A stretch of 46,470 nt of DNA from Bacteroidia bacterium (GTDB lineage Bacteria > Bacteroidota > Bacteroidia > Chitinophagales > Saprospiraceae): the NCBI GenBank assembly GCA_030433135.1, contig JAUILF010000008.1:1-46470 (forward strand), given 5' to 3'. Positions 1-8,370 of this stretch are shown here, piece after piece. The notes beneath the pieces were generated by a model. It was not told the DNA's origin. It was given only the letters and a program-made list of their open reading frames with translations, and did not search any database. Numbering within the stretch: the first letter of the stretch is position 1; each line of letters opens with the position of its first letter. A program made the translations under genes and the position numbers.

Positions 1-24
1 CACGAAGAAGCAAAAGTCATCTAG
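1..24 (+). CDS. etfB: Electron transfer flavoprotein beta subunit, last 7 codons (partial)
   Basis: The first 24 bases read in frame as HEEAKVI followed by TAG. This tail is like the C-terminus of Bacteroidota EtfB proteins as I remember them, and the next gene is etfA, the usual partner. The rest of the gene lies outside the window. The call depends on the tail plus context; the fragment alone is too short to prove it. Confidence 0.55.
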   Translation, partial: HEEAKVI

Positions 25-28
25 TCAT

Positions 29-70
29 AAGTCCTGACTAACGACTTATAGACTTCTGACTGACGACTTT
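29..70 (+). repeat. Two imperfect ~20-bp direct repeats between etfB and etfA
   Basis: Between the etfB stop and etfA, the motif CTGACTaACGACTTA is followed at once by CTGACTgACGACTTT, each preceded by a gACTT-like stretch. The units are about 20 bp. They may be a slippage duplication in the spacer. No function is visible. Confidence 0.5.
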
Positions 71-99
71 ATTTAAAAATCATCCTAACTCAATATATT

Positions 100-1050
100 A
101 TGGTACTCGTATTTGCGGAAACGCAAAAAGGAAAACTAAAAAAAGCTGCTTTTGAAGCAGTCACTTATGGTCGCAAGATCGCAGATGCACTGGGGACCAC
201 TTGTGTAGCATTGACCATTGGATCTCCCGAAAATGGCGGGGATCTGGGACAATACGGTGCCGACACCGTCAAGGACATCAAATATGATCATCCGATTATG
301 GATGGTAAGATATTTACCTCATTGATCGCAGAAGTAGCCGGCACAGAGTCTGCGGAAGTAATTGTACTAAATCATTCCACTACGGGAAAGTCCATTGCGG
401 GCAGACTTGCCATCAGACTGGATGGAGCCCTGGTTTCCGGAGTAAACTCTGTGCCCGATACCAGTGCGGGGTTCAAGGTCGACCGGGTCGTCTTTTCCGG
501 GAAAGCAACGGCCACGATTCAGGTGGATGCAAAAATCAGGATCCTTACCCTGATCAGCAACTCATTTCCTTCCGTTGCCAGTGGCGACACAGTGAATGTT
601 GAAACGCTGGACCTGTCAGTTCCGGATTCAGACCTGAAACATGTGGAAACCAAAAAACAGGAGGGGTCCATTCCGTTACCAGAAGCCGACAGAGTAGTCT
701 CCGGAGGCCGTGGATTCAAGGGCCCGGAAAACTGGGATATTCTACTAGAGCTGGCTGATGCGATGGAAGCAGCCACTGCCTGCAGCCGGCCGGTCGCTGA
801 TTCGGGTTGGAGGCCACATCACGAACACGTCGGGCAAACCGGTGTTACCATACGTCCTAATCTGTATGTAGCCATTGGTATTTCCGGAGCCATTCAACAC
901 CTGGGTGGCGTCAATAACTCCAAGACCATCGTGGTGGTCAACAAGGACCCCGAAGCTCCGTTCTTTAAGGCTGCGGACTACGGTGTGGTAGGCGACCTCT
1001 TTGATGTGGTCCCCAGACTCACCGAAGCAGTAAAGAAGGCAAAGGGTTAA
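100..1050 (+). CDS. etfA: Electron transfer flavoprotein alpha subunit
   Basis: EtfA forms an FAD-binding heterodimer with EtfB. It collects electrons from acyl-CoA dehydrogenases and related cytosolic flavoenzymes and passes them to the quinone pool. The 316-residue length is normal. The N-terminal half has the ETF-type fold; the C-terminal FAD domain shows the family pattern GGRGFKGPENW, then SRPVADSGWRPHHEHVGQTG and later YVAIGISGAIQHLGG, ending in a typical NKDPEAPFFKAADYGVVGD segment. The ATG start matches the family N-terminus. It follows the end of etfB by 75 bp, so the two are probably cotranscribed. Identification is firm. Confidence 0.97.
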   Translation: MVLVFAETQKGKLKKAAFEAVTYGRKIADALGTTCVALTIGSPENGGDLGQYGADTVKDIKYDHPIMDGKIFTSLIAEVAGTESAEVIVLNHSTTGKSIAGRLAIRLDGALVSGVNSVPDTSAGFKVDRVVFSGKATATIQVDAKIRILTLISNSFPSVASGDTVNVETLDLSVPDSDLKHVETKKQEGSIPLPEADRVVSGGRGFKGPENWDILLELADAMEAATACSRPVADSGWRPHHEHVGQTGVTIRPNLYVAIGISGAIQHLGGVNNSKTIVVVNKDPEAPFFKAADYGVVGDLFDVVPRLTEAVKKAKG

Positions 1051-1165
1051 AATCGTTCGCGACTGTGTTAAAGACTGTCATCTGTGGTACAGACCTGCTA
1101 ATTGGAGATTCGTGCTTTTTGTTGGAATTCATGTAATGGGTGCCCTGATGACTATCGCCCAAACC

Positions 1166-1466
1166 TTAAACCCGGACTATGCATTAGGCCTTTCTATTAC
1201 GAGCCAAATATGCTGCAAATACGGGCACATAAGCACTTTTTGATTCTCACTCCCGCCTTTGGCGGGACAGGCTATGATGGTGACCATAGCCTACCCACTC
1301 GCTTTCGCGGTTCCCTCATTTCGAGCACTGTCGTACTCGACTCTGCGAGATCATTCGGTCATGAGTCAAAAAGCACTTGGAGCATCTTGCCTGGCGGCCA
1401 GACAGGCCCGTCTTTATTGCCTATTTGACTCTCATAACGAAACCCCAATGAATAATCCGGGTTAAA
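1166..1466 (+). repeat. Palindromic dispersed repeat, copy A (301 bp, MITE-like)
   Basis: The element starts TTAAACCCGGACTATGCA and ends with ATAATCCGGGTTAAA, so its ends are imperfect inverted repeats. Inside, AAGCACTTTTTGATTCTC pairs with a later GAGTCAAAAAGCACTT. The same outer and inner sequences recur in inverse orientation at 23878-24064. Copy A has about 110 extra bases in the centre and carries small hairpins (TCCCGCCTTTGGCGGGA, and GCCTGGCGGCCAGACAGGC). It encodes no convincing protein; the overlapping 108-aa and 68-aa ORFs are shadows. This is consistent with a non-autonomous mobile palindrome. Confidence 0.8.
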
Positions 1467-1497
1467 GTAATTGCACTTTGAATTTCAGCAAGGTTCA

Positions 1498-1517
1498 TAT
1501 ATTTTGTAGTACTTTCG
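1498..1517 (+). promoter_or_regulatory. Possible Bacteroidota promoter for the BFN gene
   Basis: TATATTTTG and, just after, TACTTTCG both resemble the phylum's -7 box (TAnnTTTG). A TTTG lies at 1477-1480 as a possible -33 element for the first of them. The spacing is not ideal for either, so this is a weak call. It lies just after the palindromic repeat, which therefore sits directly upstream of the promoter. Confidence 0.28.
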
Positions 1518-1542
1518 CCCAAAAGAAAGAAGTAATTTCTCT

Positions 1543-2157
1543 ATGGCTGAAATGAAAAAGATACAGTTGGATATCGTTGCACTATCGCACAGTGTATCTC
1601 AGTCCCACAATTATGCCGTGGTTCTGGGGGAGCAGGAAGGATCACGTCGTTTGCCAATTGTTATCGGTGCTTTTGAAGCGCAGGCCATTGCCGTTGCCAT
1701 GGAGAGAATGACGCCGAACCGGCCCCTTACTCATGACCTTTTTAAGAACTCTCTGGATACGTTTGGCATTGACCTGAAAGAAGTGATCATCAACGATCTG
1801 CTCGATGGTATCTTTTATGCTAAACTGGTATGCCTCTGGCGTGGAGAGATCATAGAGATCGATTCCCGCACTTCTGATGCACTGGCCATGGCCGTTCGTT
1901 TTGGCTGTCCGGTCTTTACCTACGAATTCATCCTCGAAACAGCAGGTGTGATCCTCGAAGAAGGACAGGATGACTCTGTGCAGGAAGAAGATGTGGTCAT
2001 GAAGGAGAATGCTCCCAGGGAAAGCGGAAAGGGACCACTCACCAGTTACTCCATCGATGCCCTCAAAAAGATGCTGGACGAAGTTCTGGCTGAAGAAAAT
2101 TACGAAAGAGCCGCCCGCATCCGGGATGAAATCAATCGGCGTCGGGAGAAGTCGTAG
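1543..2157 (+). CDS. Bifunctional nuclease-family (BFN/DUF151) protein with UVR motif
   Basis: The 204-residue protein has an N-terminal BFN domain (residues about 6-135) with family features such as LPIVIGAFEAQAIA, RPLTHDL and SRTSDALAMAVRFGCPVF. A C-terminal UVR motif follows (about 165-198), of the kind seen in UvrB/UvrC: LKKMLDEVLAEENYERAARIRDEI. BFN proteins have been reported to act on DNA and RNA in plants and resemble Thermotoga TM0160; in Bacteroidota the BFN-UVR fusion is standard and its exact job is unclear. The UVR motif suggests contact with a repair or protease partner. The ATG start sits 37 bp after a TATATTTTG promoter-like sequence. Confidence 0.9.
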   Translation: MAEMKKIQLDIVALSHSVSQSHNYAVVLGEQEGSRRLPIVIGAFEAQAIAVAMERMTPNRPLTHDLFKNSLDTFGIDLKEVIINDLLDGIFYAKLVCLWRGEIIEIDSRTSDALAMAVRFGCPVFTYEFILETAGVILEEGQDDSVQEEDVVMKENAPRESGKGPLTSYSIDALKKMLDEVLAEENYERAARIRDEINRRREKS

Positions 2158-2244
2158 GGCAATTTTCCTAGGAAACCAGATGTTACTTGGCGGGCATTCT
2201 GATCAGCTGGTCAGGTTATCGCATATAGTATATATGTCTATAAA

Positions 2245-3183
2245 TTAGTTGGTCCAATTTTCAATTGTCCCATCATCATTAAACCAAATATCAAGGTGTA
2301 TTTCTTCCTCAATTGGTTCTCCTGACTCTTTTAGGATATCAAACTTCATTGCTTTCAAAGCATTTCTCAAAGTTCTTAAACAGTAATTATATTCTCTTCT
2401 TGTGTCCCAGTACTTTTGGATCTCTTCTTCGGTTTGATATTCCGCCATAATTATATCCTTTATCAACCCATTAGTTCCAATTGTAATACTGTATACTTCC
2501 GAACAATCAAACTTATCTATATCTCTCCATTTGATCCTTTTGATAACGTCAAAAATTTCACTTACAATTGAATCTCCATATCGTCGGTTAATTCTTTCTG
2601 GAATATCTATATAATTCTGAACCTGGGACACACTATCAATTACACCATTATTGATTTTAAACAGAATTTCTTGCTCAAAGCTTCTTGAGAAAACACCGTC
2701 CCAACGCAATATTTTACTTCCTGCACGAGGGATACTTAAATGACCAGTAAACCAATCAACGAGCACTTTTCCATTTCTTGTCATGTTTCCAAAAATCTCT
2801 TCGATTCGTTCACGAGACTTTTTTGCATCAATTGAGTCAAAATAAAAATATTCATTACATGATGTTATATGTTTCAGCCACAGGGTGTCATCACTAATTT
2901 CAAAAACGGCCTGGTACCCTCTCCAACAATTAAAAGAAGCTCCATCCCTGAAATTCAAACCAAATAGTTTGCCCTCTATATCATCATTCTTTCCTACCTG
3001 ATCAAAATACTGCTCCAATAGCAAAGTATTTATCCCAACTGTATCTCCATTATAAATCAACAAATCTGGTGATTGAGGACTCGAATATCCCTCCTTCGAA
3101 CAAAGGATTAAGAAAATCAGGACAATACCAAGTATTAAACTGCTCTCTCTCTGCATATTGCATTTAATCACTTTACGTTTCAC
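2245..3183 (-). CDS. Hypothetical secreted protein, TonB-C-like C-terminus
   Basis: A 312-residue protein of unknown function. A hydrophobic segment (about residues 13-28, SLILGIVLIFLILCSKEG) looks like a signal peptide, and Met10 may be the true start. The last 90 residues (GTNGLIKDIIMAEY, then a Cys-containing helix, then EEIHLDIWFNDDGTIENW) loosely follow the layout of TonB C-terminal-like domains; this is inference only. The frame as given overlaps the upstream acyltransferase stop by 4 bp (ATGA), so the two may be cotranscribed. The gene is visibly richer in A+T than its neighbours, which may mean recent acquisition. Confidence 0.7.
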   Translation of the reverse strand: MKRKVIKCNMQRESSLILGIVLIFLILCSKEGYSSPQSPDLLIYNGDTVGINTLLLEQYFDQVGKNDDIEGKLFGLNFRDGASFNCWRGYQAVFEISDDTLWLKHITSCNEYFYFDSIDAKKSRERIEEIFGNMTRNGKVLVDWFTGHLSIPRAGSKILRWDGVFSRSFEQEILFKINNGVIDSVSQVQNYIDIPERINRRYGDSIVSEIFDVIKRIKWRDIDKFDCSEVYSITIGTNGLIKDIIMAEYQTEEEIQKYWDTRREYNYCLRTLRNALKAMKFDILKESGEPIEEEIHLDIWFNDDGTIENWTN

Positions 3184-3923
3184 TTCCCATTGCCCTCATC
3201 ATACTCCCTCCTCACCTCCACCAGTCGCTCATTAATCCAGTTCTGTGTATTGTGGAGGAGTTCCATGGTATTGTCAGCTCTCATGGGTGGACCAAACGCA
3301 ATAGTACAACACGACCTGGCCTTCCCAAACTGGTATAGAAAATGTTCAAACATGGAGGCATCGCTCCAGTGGTCCCCGGGATCCCTATACTCGATGGCGA
3401 TGGGTATCACCGTTATACCCTGATCAATGGCTACGTCAAAGGTACCTCGCTTGAAAGGCATCGTCCTCACACCTGTATTGGTGGTCCCCTCAGAATAAAT
3501 CAGCACATTATCACCTCTCCTCAATGTCCGGGCCAGGTCATCCCGGGCAGACTTGCGACTCTTCAAACTTCCCCGGTCCACAAACAGAATACCCGTCATT
3601 TTTGTAGCAAAACCTATCATTGGATACTTGCTAATCTCGGCCTTGGCAAGGGGTAGTGCGAAAACATATTTCAGAGTTACTACCGGATCAATGAATGAGC
3701 GGTGATTACTCACATAAATACAGGGTCCCCGATCGGCGTATCCTCGTTTATCCATTTTCACACCAAGGACAGGCAACACCCAACCTACCCACCAACGGCG
3801 CAGCTTCATATTTCTTTGCCGGACATCCCCCCTGAGCAAAGCGCTGGCGAGAAGCAGACAAACTCCAAAAGTGATTGCGACAGAAAAAAACAACAAACGG
3901 CAGTATGCACGCAAGTGACACAT
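3180..3923 (-). CDS. 1-acyl-sn-glycerol-3-phosphate acyltransferase-like (PlsC family)
   Basis: This family transfers an acyl chain to lysophosphatidic acid or a related lysolipid at the inner membrane. The catalytic HX4D motif is NHRSFID (His74, Asp79). The other blocks are present: FVDRGS (about 113-118) and the phosphate-binding EGT at 144-146 in YSEGTTNTG. Two hydrophobic segments occupy about residues 9-30 and 42-55. The length of 247 residues is typical. The substrate could be a lysolipid other than lysophosphatidate, so no gene symbol is given. The downstream hypothetical gene overlaps its stop codon. Confidence 0.9.
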   Translation of the reverse strand: MCHLRAYCRLLFFSVAITFGVCLLLASALLRGDVRQRNMKLRRWWVGWVLPVLGVKMDKRGYADRGPCIYVSNHRSFIDPVVTLKYVFALPLAKAEISKYPMIGFATKMTGILFVDRGSLKSRKSARDDLARTLRRGDNVLIYSEGTTNTGVRTMPFKRGTFDVAIDQGITVIPIAIEYRDPGDHWSDASMFEHFLYQFGKARSCCTIAFGPPMRADNTMELLHNTQNWINERLVEVRREYDEGNGK

Positions 3924-4039
3924 GTTATGGATCAGTTAGGTCGTGGCAAGATAACATATTGTCTCATCCCCAGACTCTCATCATGGGGATGACTCATCTC
4001 TCTTGCAACTTTTCGGCAGTCATATTGGTTTGATTACAT

Positions 4040-5869
4040 ATGGTAAGAAGAAGACATGCCGCACAAGATCGTCCCGGTTTTTTAGAAAGCACCAGGGCTC
4101 TGCGCTACCTTCCACGATTCTTTGCCATGATCTGGAAGACCAATCCCACCCTCTTCGTGGTCAATGTAATCGCCAGATTGATCAAAGCCAGCATTCCTGT
4201 ACTAATGCTGTGGGTTGGAAAACTGATCATAGATGAGGTAGTACTGCAGATATCACTGGAAGAAAAATCATTTCAGCTCATCTGGACCCTGCTGGCAATA
4301 GAATTTGGTCTGGCCCTGATATCGGATTTGCTCAATCGGGGAATCAGCCTCTTTGATGGATTACTGGGTGATCTGTACGCCAACCAATCTTCGGTCCAAC
4401 TCATAGAGAAAGCCGCAAAGATGGATTTGGCGCAATTTGAGGATCCGGAGTTTTACGATAAGCTGGAAAGGGCCAGAAGGCAAACCACAGGCAGGGTGAC
4501 CCTGATGACGATGGCATTGAGTCAGGTTCAGGATATAATTACTGTTATCTCATTGATCACCGGCCTGATTGTTTTCGAACCCTGGCTGGTTCTATTACTC
4601 ATGCTGGCGATCATACCCAGTTTTTTGAATGAAGCCTACTTCAGCCGATCCAGTTACTCACTGGTGCGAAGCTGGACTCCCGAAAGACGAGAACTGGATT
4701 ACGTACGCTTCATTGGAGCGAGCGATGTAACTGCCAAGGAGATTAAACTCTTTGGGCTATCGGGATTCCTGGCCAATCGTTTTAGGAAACTGGCTGACAA
4801 ATACTACGAAGCCAATAAGAAACTGGCTACCAGAAGGGCTGTCTGGGGATCTGTTTTTCACATCATTGGTGATCTGGCCTACTATGGCGCTTATGTTCTG
4901 ATCATCATTCGTACAGTGGCAGGTATCCTTTCGCTGGGAGACCTCACCTTTCTCTCCGGATCTTTCAACCGGTTGAGGAACCAATTGCAGACCATTTTTT
5001 CGCGTTTTTCCACCATCACCGGGGATGCTCTTTATCTGCAGGATTACTTTGATTTCATGGATCTCAAGCCATCCATGAAACTACAGTCTGGTAAGATGAA
5101 AATGCCGGAAACCATTCAGGAAGGCTTCAGGTTTGAAAACGTCGGCTTTCGCTATCCCGGGTCTGATACCTGGGCTATAAGGCATTTGGACTTCACCCTG
5201 CATGCCGGAGAAAAACTGGCACTGGTAGGAGAAAATGGTGCCGGAAAAACCACCCTGGTCAAACTGCTGGCCCGCCTGTATGAACCCAGTGAAGGTACCA
5301 TTTACCTGGACGGTATTGACATTACCGAGTATGACCTGGCACAATATCGGCATGATATCGGTGTGATTTTTCAAGACTACGTTAAATACTATTTCACTGC
5401 AGCTGAAAACATTTCCGTAGGTGATATTGAAAAAACAAAAGACACAGCTCAGATCGTACAGGCTGCCGAAAACAGCCTGGCAGACCAGGTGATTGAAAAA
5501 CTGCCACTGAAATATGATCAGGTTCTGGGCAAGCGCTTTGCCGAGGGCAAAGATCTCTCTGGGGGTGAATGGCAAAAAGTAGCGCTGGCACGAGCCTACA
5601 TGAAAGAAGCCAAACTTCTGATATTGGATGAGCCCACAGCTACCCTTGACGCACGTGCTGAATACGAAGCCTTCCAGCGTTTTGCAGCACTTACCGTAGA
5701 AAAGACAGCGGTTATCATTTCTCACCGATTCAGTACGGTACGCATGGCAGATCGGATTTTGGTTTTGAAAAATGGGCGCATTCTGGAGTTGGGCTCACAT
5801 GAGGAACTGCTGGCGACGAATGGTTTGTATGCGGAACTTTTTCAGTTGCAGGCAGCAGGGTACCAGTAG
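4040..5869 (+). CDS. ABC exporter, fused transmembrane and ATP-binding domains
   Basis: A 609-residue half-transporter that should work as a homodimer or heterodimer in the inner membrane. An N-terminal six-helix transmembrane domain (about 35-330) precedes the nucleotide-binding domain. Walker A is GENGAGKTT (about 397-405), the signature is LSGGEWQ (about 505), Walker B is LLILDEPTATLD (about 528-539) and the H-loop His is in IISHRFSTVR (about 560). The arrangement is that of the MsbA/LmrA exporter class; the substrate is unknown. It is not next to a second ABC gene. It starts at ATG 4040, divergent from plsC. Confidence 0.93.
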   Translation: MVRRRHAAQDRPGFLESTRALRYLPRFFAMIWKTNPTLFVVNVIARLIKASIPVLMLWVGKLIIDEVVLQISLEEKSFQLIWTLLAIEFGLALISDLLNRGISLFDGLLGDLYANQSSVQLIEKAAKMDLAQFEDPEFYDKLERARRQTTGRVTLMTMALSQVQDIITVISLITGLIVFEPWLVLLLMLAIIPSFLNEAYFSRSSYSLVRSWTPERRELDYVRFIGASDVTAKEIKLFGLSGFLANRFRKLADKYYEANKKLATRRAVWGSVFHIIGDLAYYGAYVLIIIRTVAGILSLGDLTFLSGSFNRLRNQLQTIFSRFSTITGDALYLQDYFDFMDLKPSMKLQSGKMKMPETIQEGFRFENVGFRYPGSDTWAIRHLDFTLHAGEKLALVGENGAGKTTLVKLLARLYEPSEGTIYLDGIDITEYDLAQYRHDIGVIFQDYVKYYFTAAENISVGDIEKTKDTAQIVQAAENSLADQVIEKLPLKYDQVLGKRFAEGKDLSGGEWQKVALARAYMKEAKLLILDEPTATLDARAEYEAFQRFAALTVEKTAVIISHRFSTVRMADRILVLKNGRILELGSHEELLATNGLYAELFQLQAAGYQ

Positions 5870-6422
5870 TGTTTATTGCTACTTTTTTTCAATTGGTTTA
5901 TTACATTGAGGATCAAGTTCTGTCATTTTTTGGCAGGAAATGAATAGATCGTTCCCTTTTCATTTGTAGGTGCTTTACCTTTTAGTAGGTTCACTTGCCA
6001 GTCGCTGTAGTTCCCTTTCTACTCAATCGTTGTTGGTTTTTTTGGTGTTAGGCCCACTGCCGTGGTGGCGTTCTTTGGCATTGCCCCAAAGAACCAAAGG
6101 TCTAGTCAACTCCACTAGGCGGCGGGAAGGCTCCTGTTCTCTCTGATTAGATTGATCAATTGGCACATCTCTAGAGGGCCTGGGTGGATCGCTTGTATAA
6201 CCGCTGGATCCATTTGGAGTCAAGGTCCTTGCAACTCATTTTATCCTCAATCATGTTTCTCTGAATCATATTAACTATCATTCCATTTCTCCAAATGTAT
6301 AAGGCTACACTTATCCTTGAAAAGTAGGTTGTACATGTACGAATAATTTTACCTTCTTCTCAAGATCTTGCAAGTTACAAGCGATCTTGATGGCCACTGG
6401 GAGTTGACGTCTTTTTCCATAT
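5870..6422. other. Gene-poor stretch with a degenerate dispersed repeat
   Basis: No convincing gene is seen here. The 66-aa ORF at 6023-6223 has no recognisable features and lies across the repeat at 6040-6130. The remainder is unremarkable AT-rich spacer between the ABC exporter and the YdeI-like gene. Confidence 0.6.
6040..6130 (+). repeat. Dispersed hairpin repeat, family 2, copy 1
   Basis: The segment GGCCCACTGCCGTG then GTGGCGTTCTTTGGCA matches the start of the element at about 20270-20460. It contains a hairpin at 6070-6094, GTTCTTTGG with a 7-nt loop and CCAAAGAAC. Repeats of this general form (GGCGTTCTTTGG with a facing complement) are common between genes in Bacteroidota genomes, from memory. 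The copy is degenerate. Confidence 0.6.
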
Positions 6423-6551
6423 CTATAGTGAACTCTGTGTTATATTGACAATCCTGTAGGGAATGTCCTCGTGATGCATCTGGGCAATTCGATTTACTGC
6501 ATGGTACCTTTCGTCCAGGTTAGGTTTTAGCCATCTACAGTCTATGCCCAT
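6423..6551 (-). CDS. Possible 42-aa small protein or gene remnant
   Basis: This frame is too short for the ORF track. It runs from ATG 6551 to TAG 6423 and includes NLDERYHAVNRIAQMHHED and IPYRIVNITQS, which read like a structured protein and not like random translation. It starts 7 bp after the stop of the YdeI-like gene, on the same strand. I recognise no family. It may be a small gene, or what is left of a longer one. Confidence 0.25.
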   Translation of the reverse strand: MGIDCRWLKPNLDERYHAVNRIAQMHHEDIPYRIVNITQSSL

Positions 6552-6557
6552 CCTGCC

Positions 6558-7061
6558 CTACCGCTCATTTTTGAGGGCCTCGTGCAAAGCCAGAAAATCC
6601 AATCGGCCGTTGGTATCCTTAAGATAATCGAGAATAATGACAGCTTTGTTAATCCGGGTCTGGAATGTTTTGGGTTTACCTATCATATAAATGAGAGTGC
6701 GTTGCTTTCCGGGAGTCAGTTTTTCGAAGCAGGCTTTTCCCTCCGGATCAAGTCTGAGCAACTCACTGAGTTCTTCGGGCACCGGCAATCCATACTTACT
6801 GTCATCTTCCAACAACTCGATCCGTAACTCATCCCCTTTTTGCACACCAAGCTTTTTCCTTCGCTCTTTATTGAGGTTAATAAAATACAGACCATCTCCG
6901 GCAGGCATCAAAGCACTTTGAAACTCAACCTCCTCATTGACTATGCAGATGACTCTCCGGGAGCTCCCACTAATAAAATGGTCAGCTACCTGAGGAGGAA
7001 TCATGATATGATATCCCCAAAGGTTAGAATTGAACTTTTCCAGCCTGGCAGTGAACTTCAT
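6558..7061 (-). CDS. YdeI/OmdA-like protein with DUF1905 N-terminus
   Basis: The 167-residue protein has an N-terminal DUF1905 beta-barrel-like domain (about 1-95), with GYHIMIPPQVADHFI and INLNKERRKKLGVQKGDELRIEL. A C-terminal OmdA/YdeI helical segment follows (about 100-167), with FEKLTPGKQRTLIYMIGKPK and RINKAVIILDYL. Family members are described as bacteriocin-protection or OmpD-associated proteins, but their biochemical role in Bacteroidota is not known. It lies 48 bp downstream of the adenosine deaminase gene on the same strand, so the two may be cotranscribed. Confidence 0.85.
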   Translation of the reverse strand: MKFTARLEKFNSNLWGYHIMIPPQVADHFISGSSRRVICIVNEEVEFQSALMPAGDGLYFINLNKERRKKLGVQKGDELRIELLEDDSKYGLPVPEELSELLRLDPEGKACFEKLTPGKQRTLIYMIGKPKTFQTRINKAVIILDYLKDTNGRLDFLALHEALKNER

Positions 7062-7109
7062 CCGGGTTAAAATTATCCGACTATGCCATAAGAATCAAGT
7101 CCTCCTACA

Positions 7110-8120
7110 TTATTGCTCCAAAGCACTCCATTTTGCCAATGAATCGGTCAATTTCTTATGCAACTGATCTTTTCGTCGATTTGAAATAAAGGAGGCATCG
7201 ATGGCCATCCGGTTACAAGCCATAAAATCTTCTACCTTCCATCCAAAAGCCTCCTGCAACTTTTCATACTCTCTGGTGAGCGTGGTGTTAGAGATGGTCC
7301 GGCCGTCCGTATTAATACTCAATGCTAACCCCTGCCTGTACAACCGATCAACCGGGTGCTGAGAAATATCAGGATAGATGCGGGTTTCGATATTACTGGT
7401 CGGACAAATTTCCAGATGGATACCTGTTTTCTGTAAATGTGTAACGAGTGACGGATCATCAATACTCTGTACGCCATGCCCGAGACGATCCGGACGGAAG
7501 ACCTCCAGGGTTTCCCAAATGCTATCAGGACCACAAGATTCTCCTGCATGGGATGTACAATGAATGTTCTTCTCATGGGCATAGTTAAAAGCTGCAACAT
7601 GATTATCAACCGGAAACCCGGCTTCATCTGCTGCGAGATCAAACCCAACCACCAGGCTCTCCCGCAAAGTTTCTGCAAGCAGAACGGTCTGCATACTCTC
7701 CTCTTCTGAAAAATGCCGCAGAGTACAAAGTATAATCCCACACTCTATTCCTGTTCTTTCTATGTTTTCTCCCACTGCCTCATCTACCACCCTGACTACT
7801 TCCTCCACTTTCATACCTCCGGAAGTATGCAACATCGGTGCATATCTTATCTCCGCATACAAGACATTTTCGGCCTGAAATTGATCAAACAAATCTGTGG
7901 TAACCAGCCGTAGCGCCCGAGCATCCTGCATCAGTGCAACCGCTCTGACAGCCCTTTTAAGATAATCTAACAGATTCCTACATGACCCATCCGAGCAAAA
8001 ATACTTGTGGTAATTCTCCCTGGTTATGGCCGGCTCCAGTTTGGATACCACTTCATAACTCAGTGAGCAATCCAGATGGACATGCAATTCGATTTTGGGT
8101 AGCTCGGTCAATTTCATCAA
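7110..8120 (-). CDS. add: Adenosine deaminase
   Basis: The enzyme hydrolyses adenosine to inosine in purine salvage, using one Zn2+ in an amidohydrolase TIM barrel. Metal and catalytic residues can be read directly: HVH at 13-15, HAGE at 191-194 (metal His and proton-shuttling Glu), GHG with His215, and Asp272 in NTDGRT. Length (336) is normal. In many adenosine deaminases the last motif is NTDDP; here the second Asp is Gly273, a variant tolerated in some bacterial branches, from memory. A related aminodeoxyfutalosine deaminase role cannot be excluded by reading alone. Confidence 0.9.
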   Translation of the reverse strand: MMKLTELPKIELHVHLDCSLSYEVVSKLEPAITRENYHKYFCSDGSCRNLLDYLKRAVRAVALMQDARALRLVTTDLFDQFQAENVLYAEIRYAPMLHTSGGMKVEEVVRVVDEAVGENIERTGIECGIILCTLRHFSEEESMQTVLLAETLRESLVVGFDLAADEAGFPVDNHVAAFNYAHEKNIHCTSHAGESCGPDSIWETLEVFRPDRLGHGVQSIDDPSLVTHLQKTGIHLEICPTSNIETRIYPDISQHPVDRLYRQGLALSINTDGRTISNTTLTREYEKLQEAFGWKVEDFMACNRMAIDASFISNRRKDQLHKKLTDSLAKWSALEQ

Positions 8121-8370
8121 GTAATAATAGTGAACTCATTCGGTTAGTAAAAAACCATTAGCTAACCACCACATGTTCAATTAGTTACATCTTTTTATGA
8201 CCCCCTCTCCCACTAATTGTGATTTGCACTTACTTCCGTTAGGTACGAGACCATACCTATGCTTAGGGATTTTGTATTTCACAATGCTTTTTCATGGGTG
8301 GCAACATAGGTTTGAAGGTTCATCTGTATTAATCTTGTAACTCAATTTAGCATCATCCATCTACTCTATT

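Noticed and set aside
1102-1465. ORFs of 108 and 68 aa between etfA and the BFN gene
   Set aside because: They are translations of the palindromic repeat, with no protein-like pattern, and the same DNA recurs elsewhere in inverted orientation.
5081-5725. 214-aa minus-strand ORF inside the ABC exporter gene
   Set aside because: It is the antisense shadow of the nucleotide-binding domain, which has all its motifs on the plus strand.
6023-6223. 66-aa ORF in the gap after the ABC exporter
   Set aside because: It crosses the family-2 repeat and has no recognisable feature.
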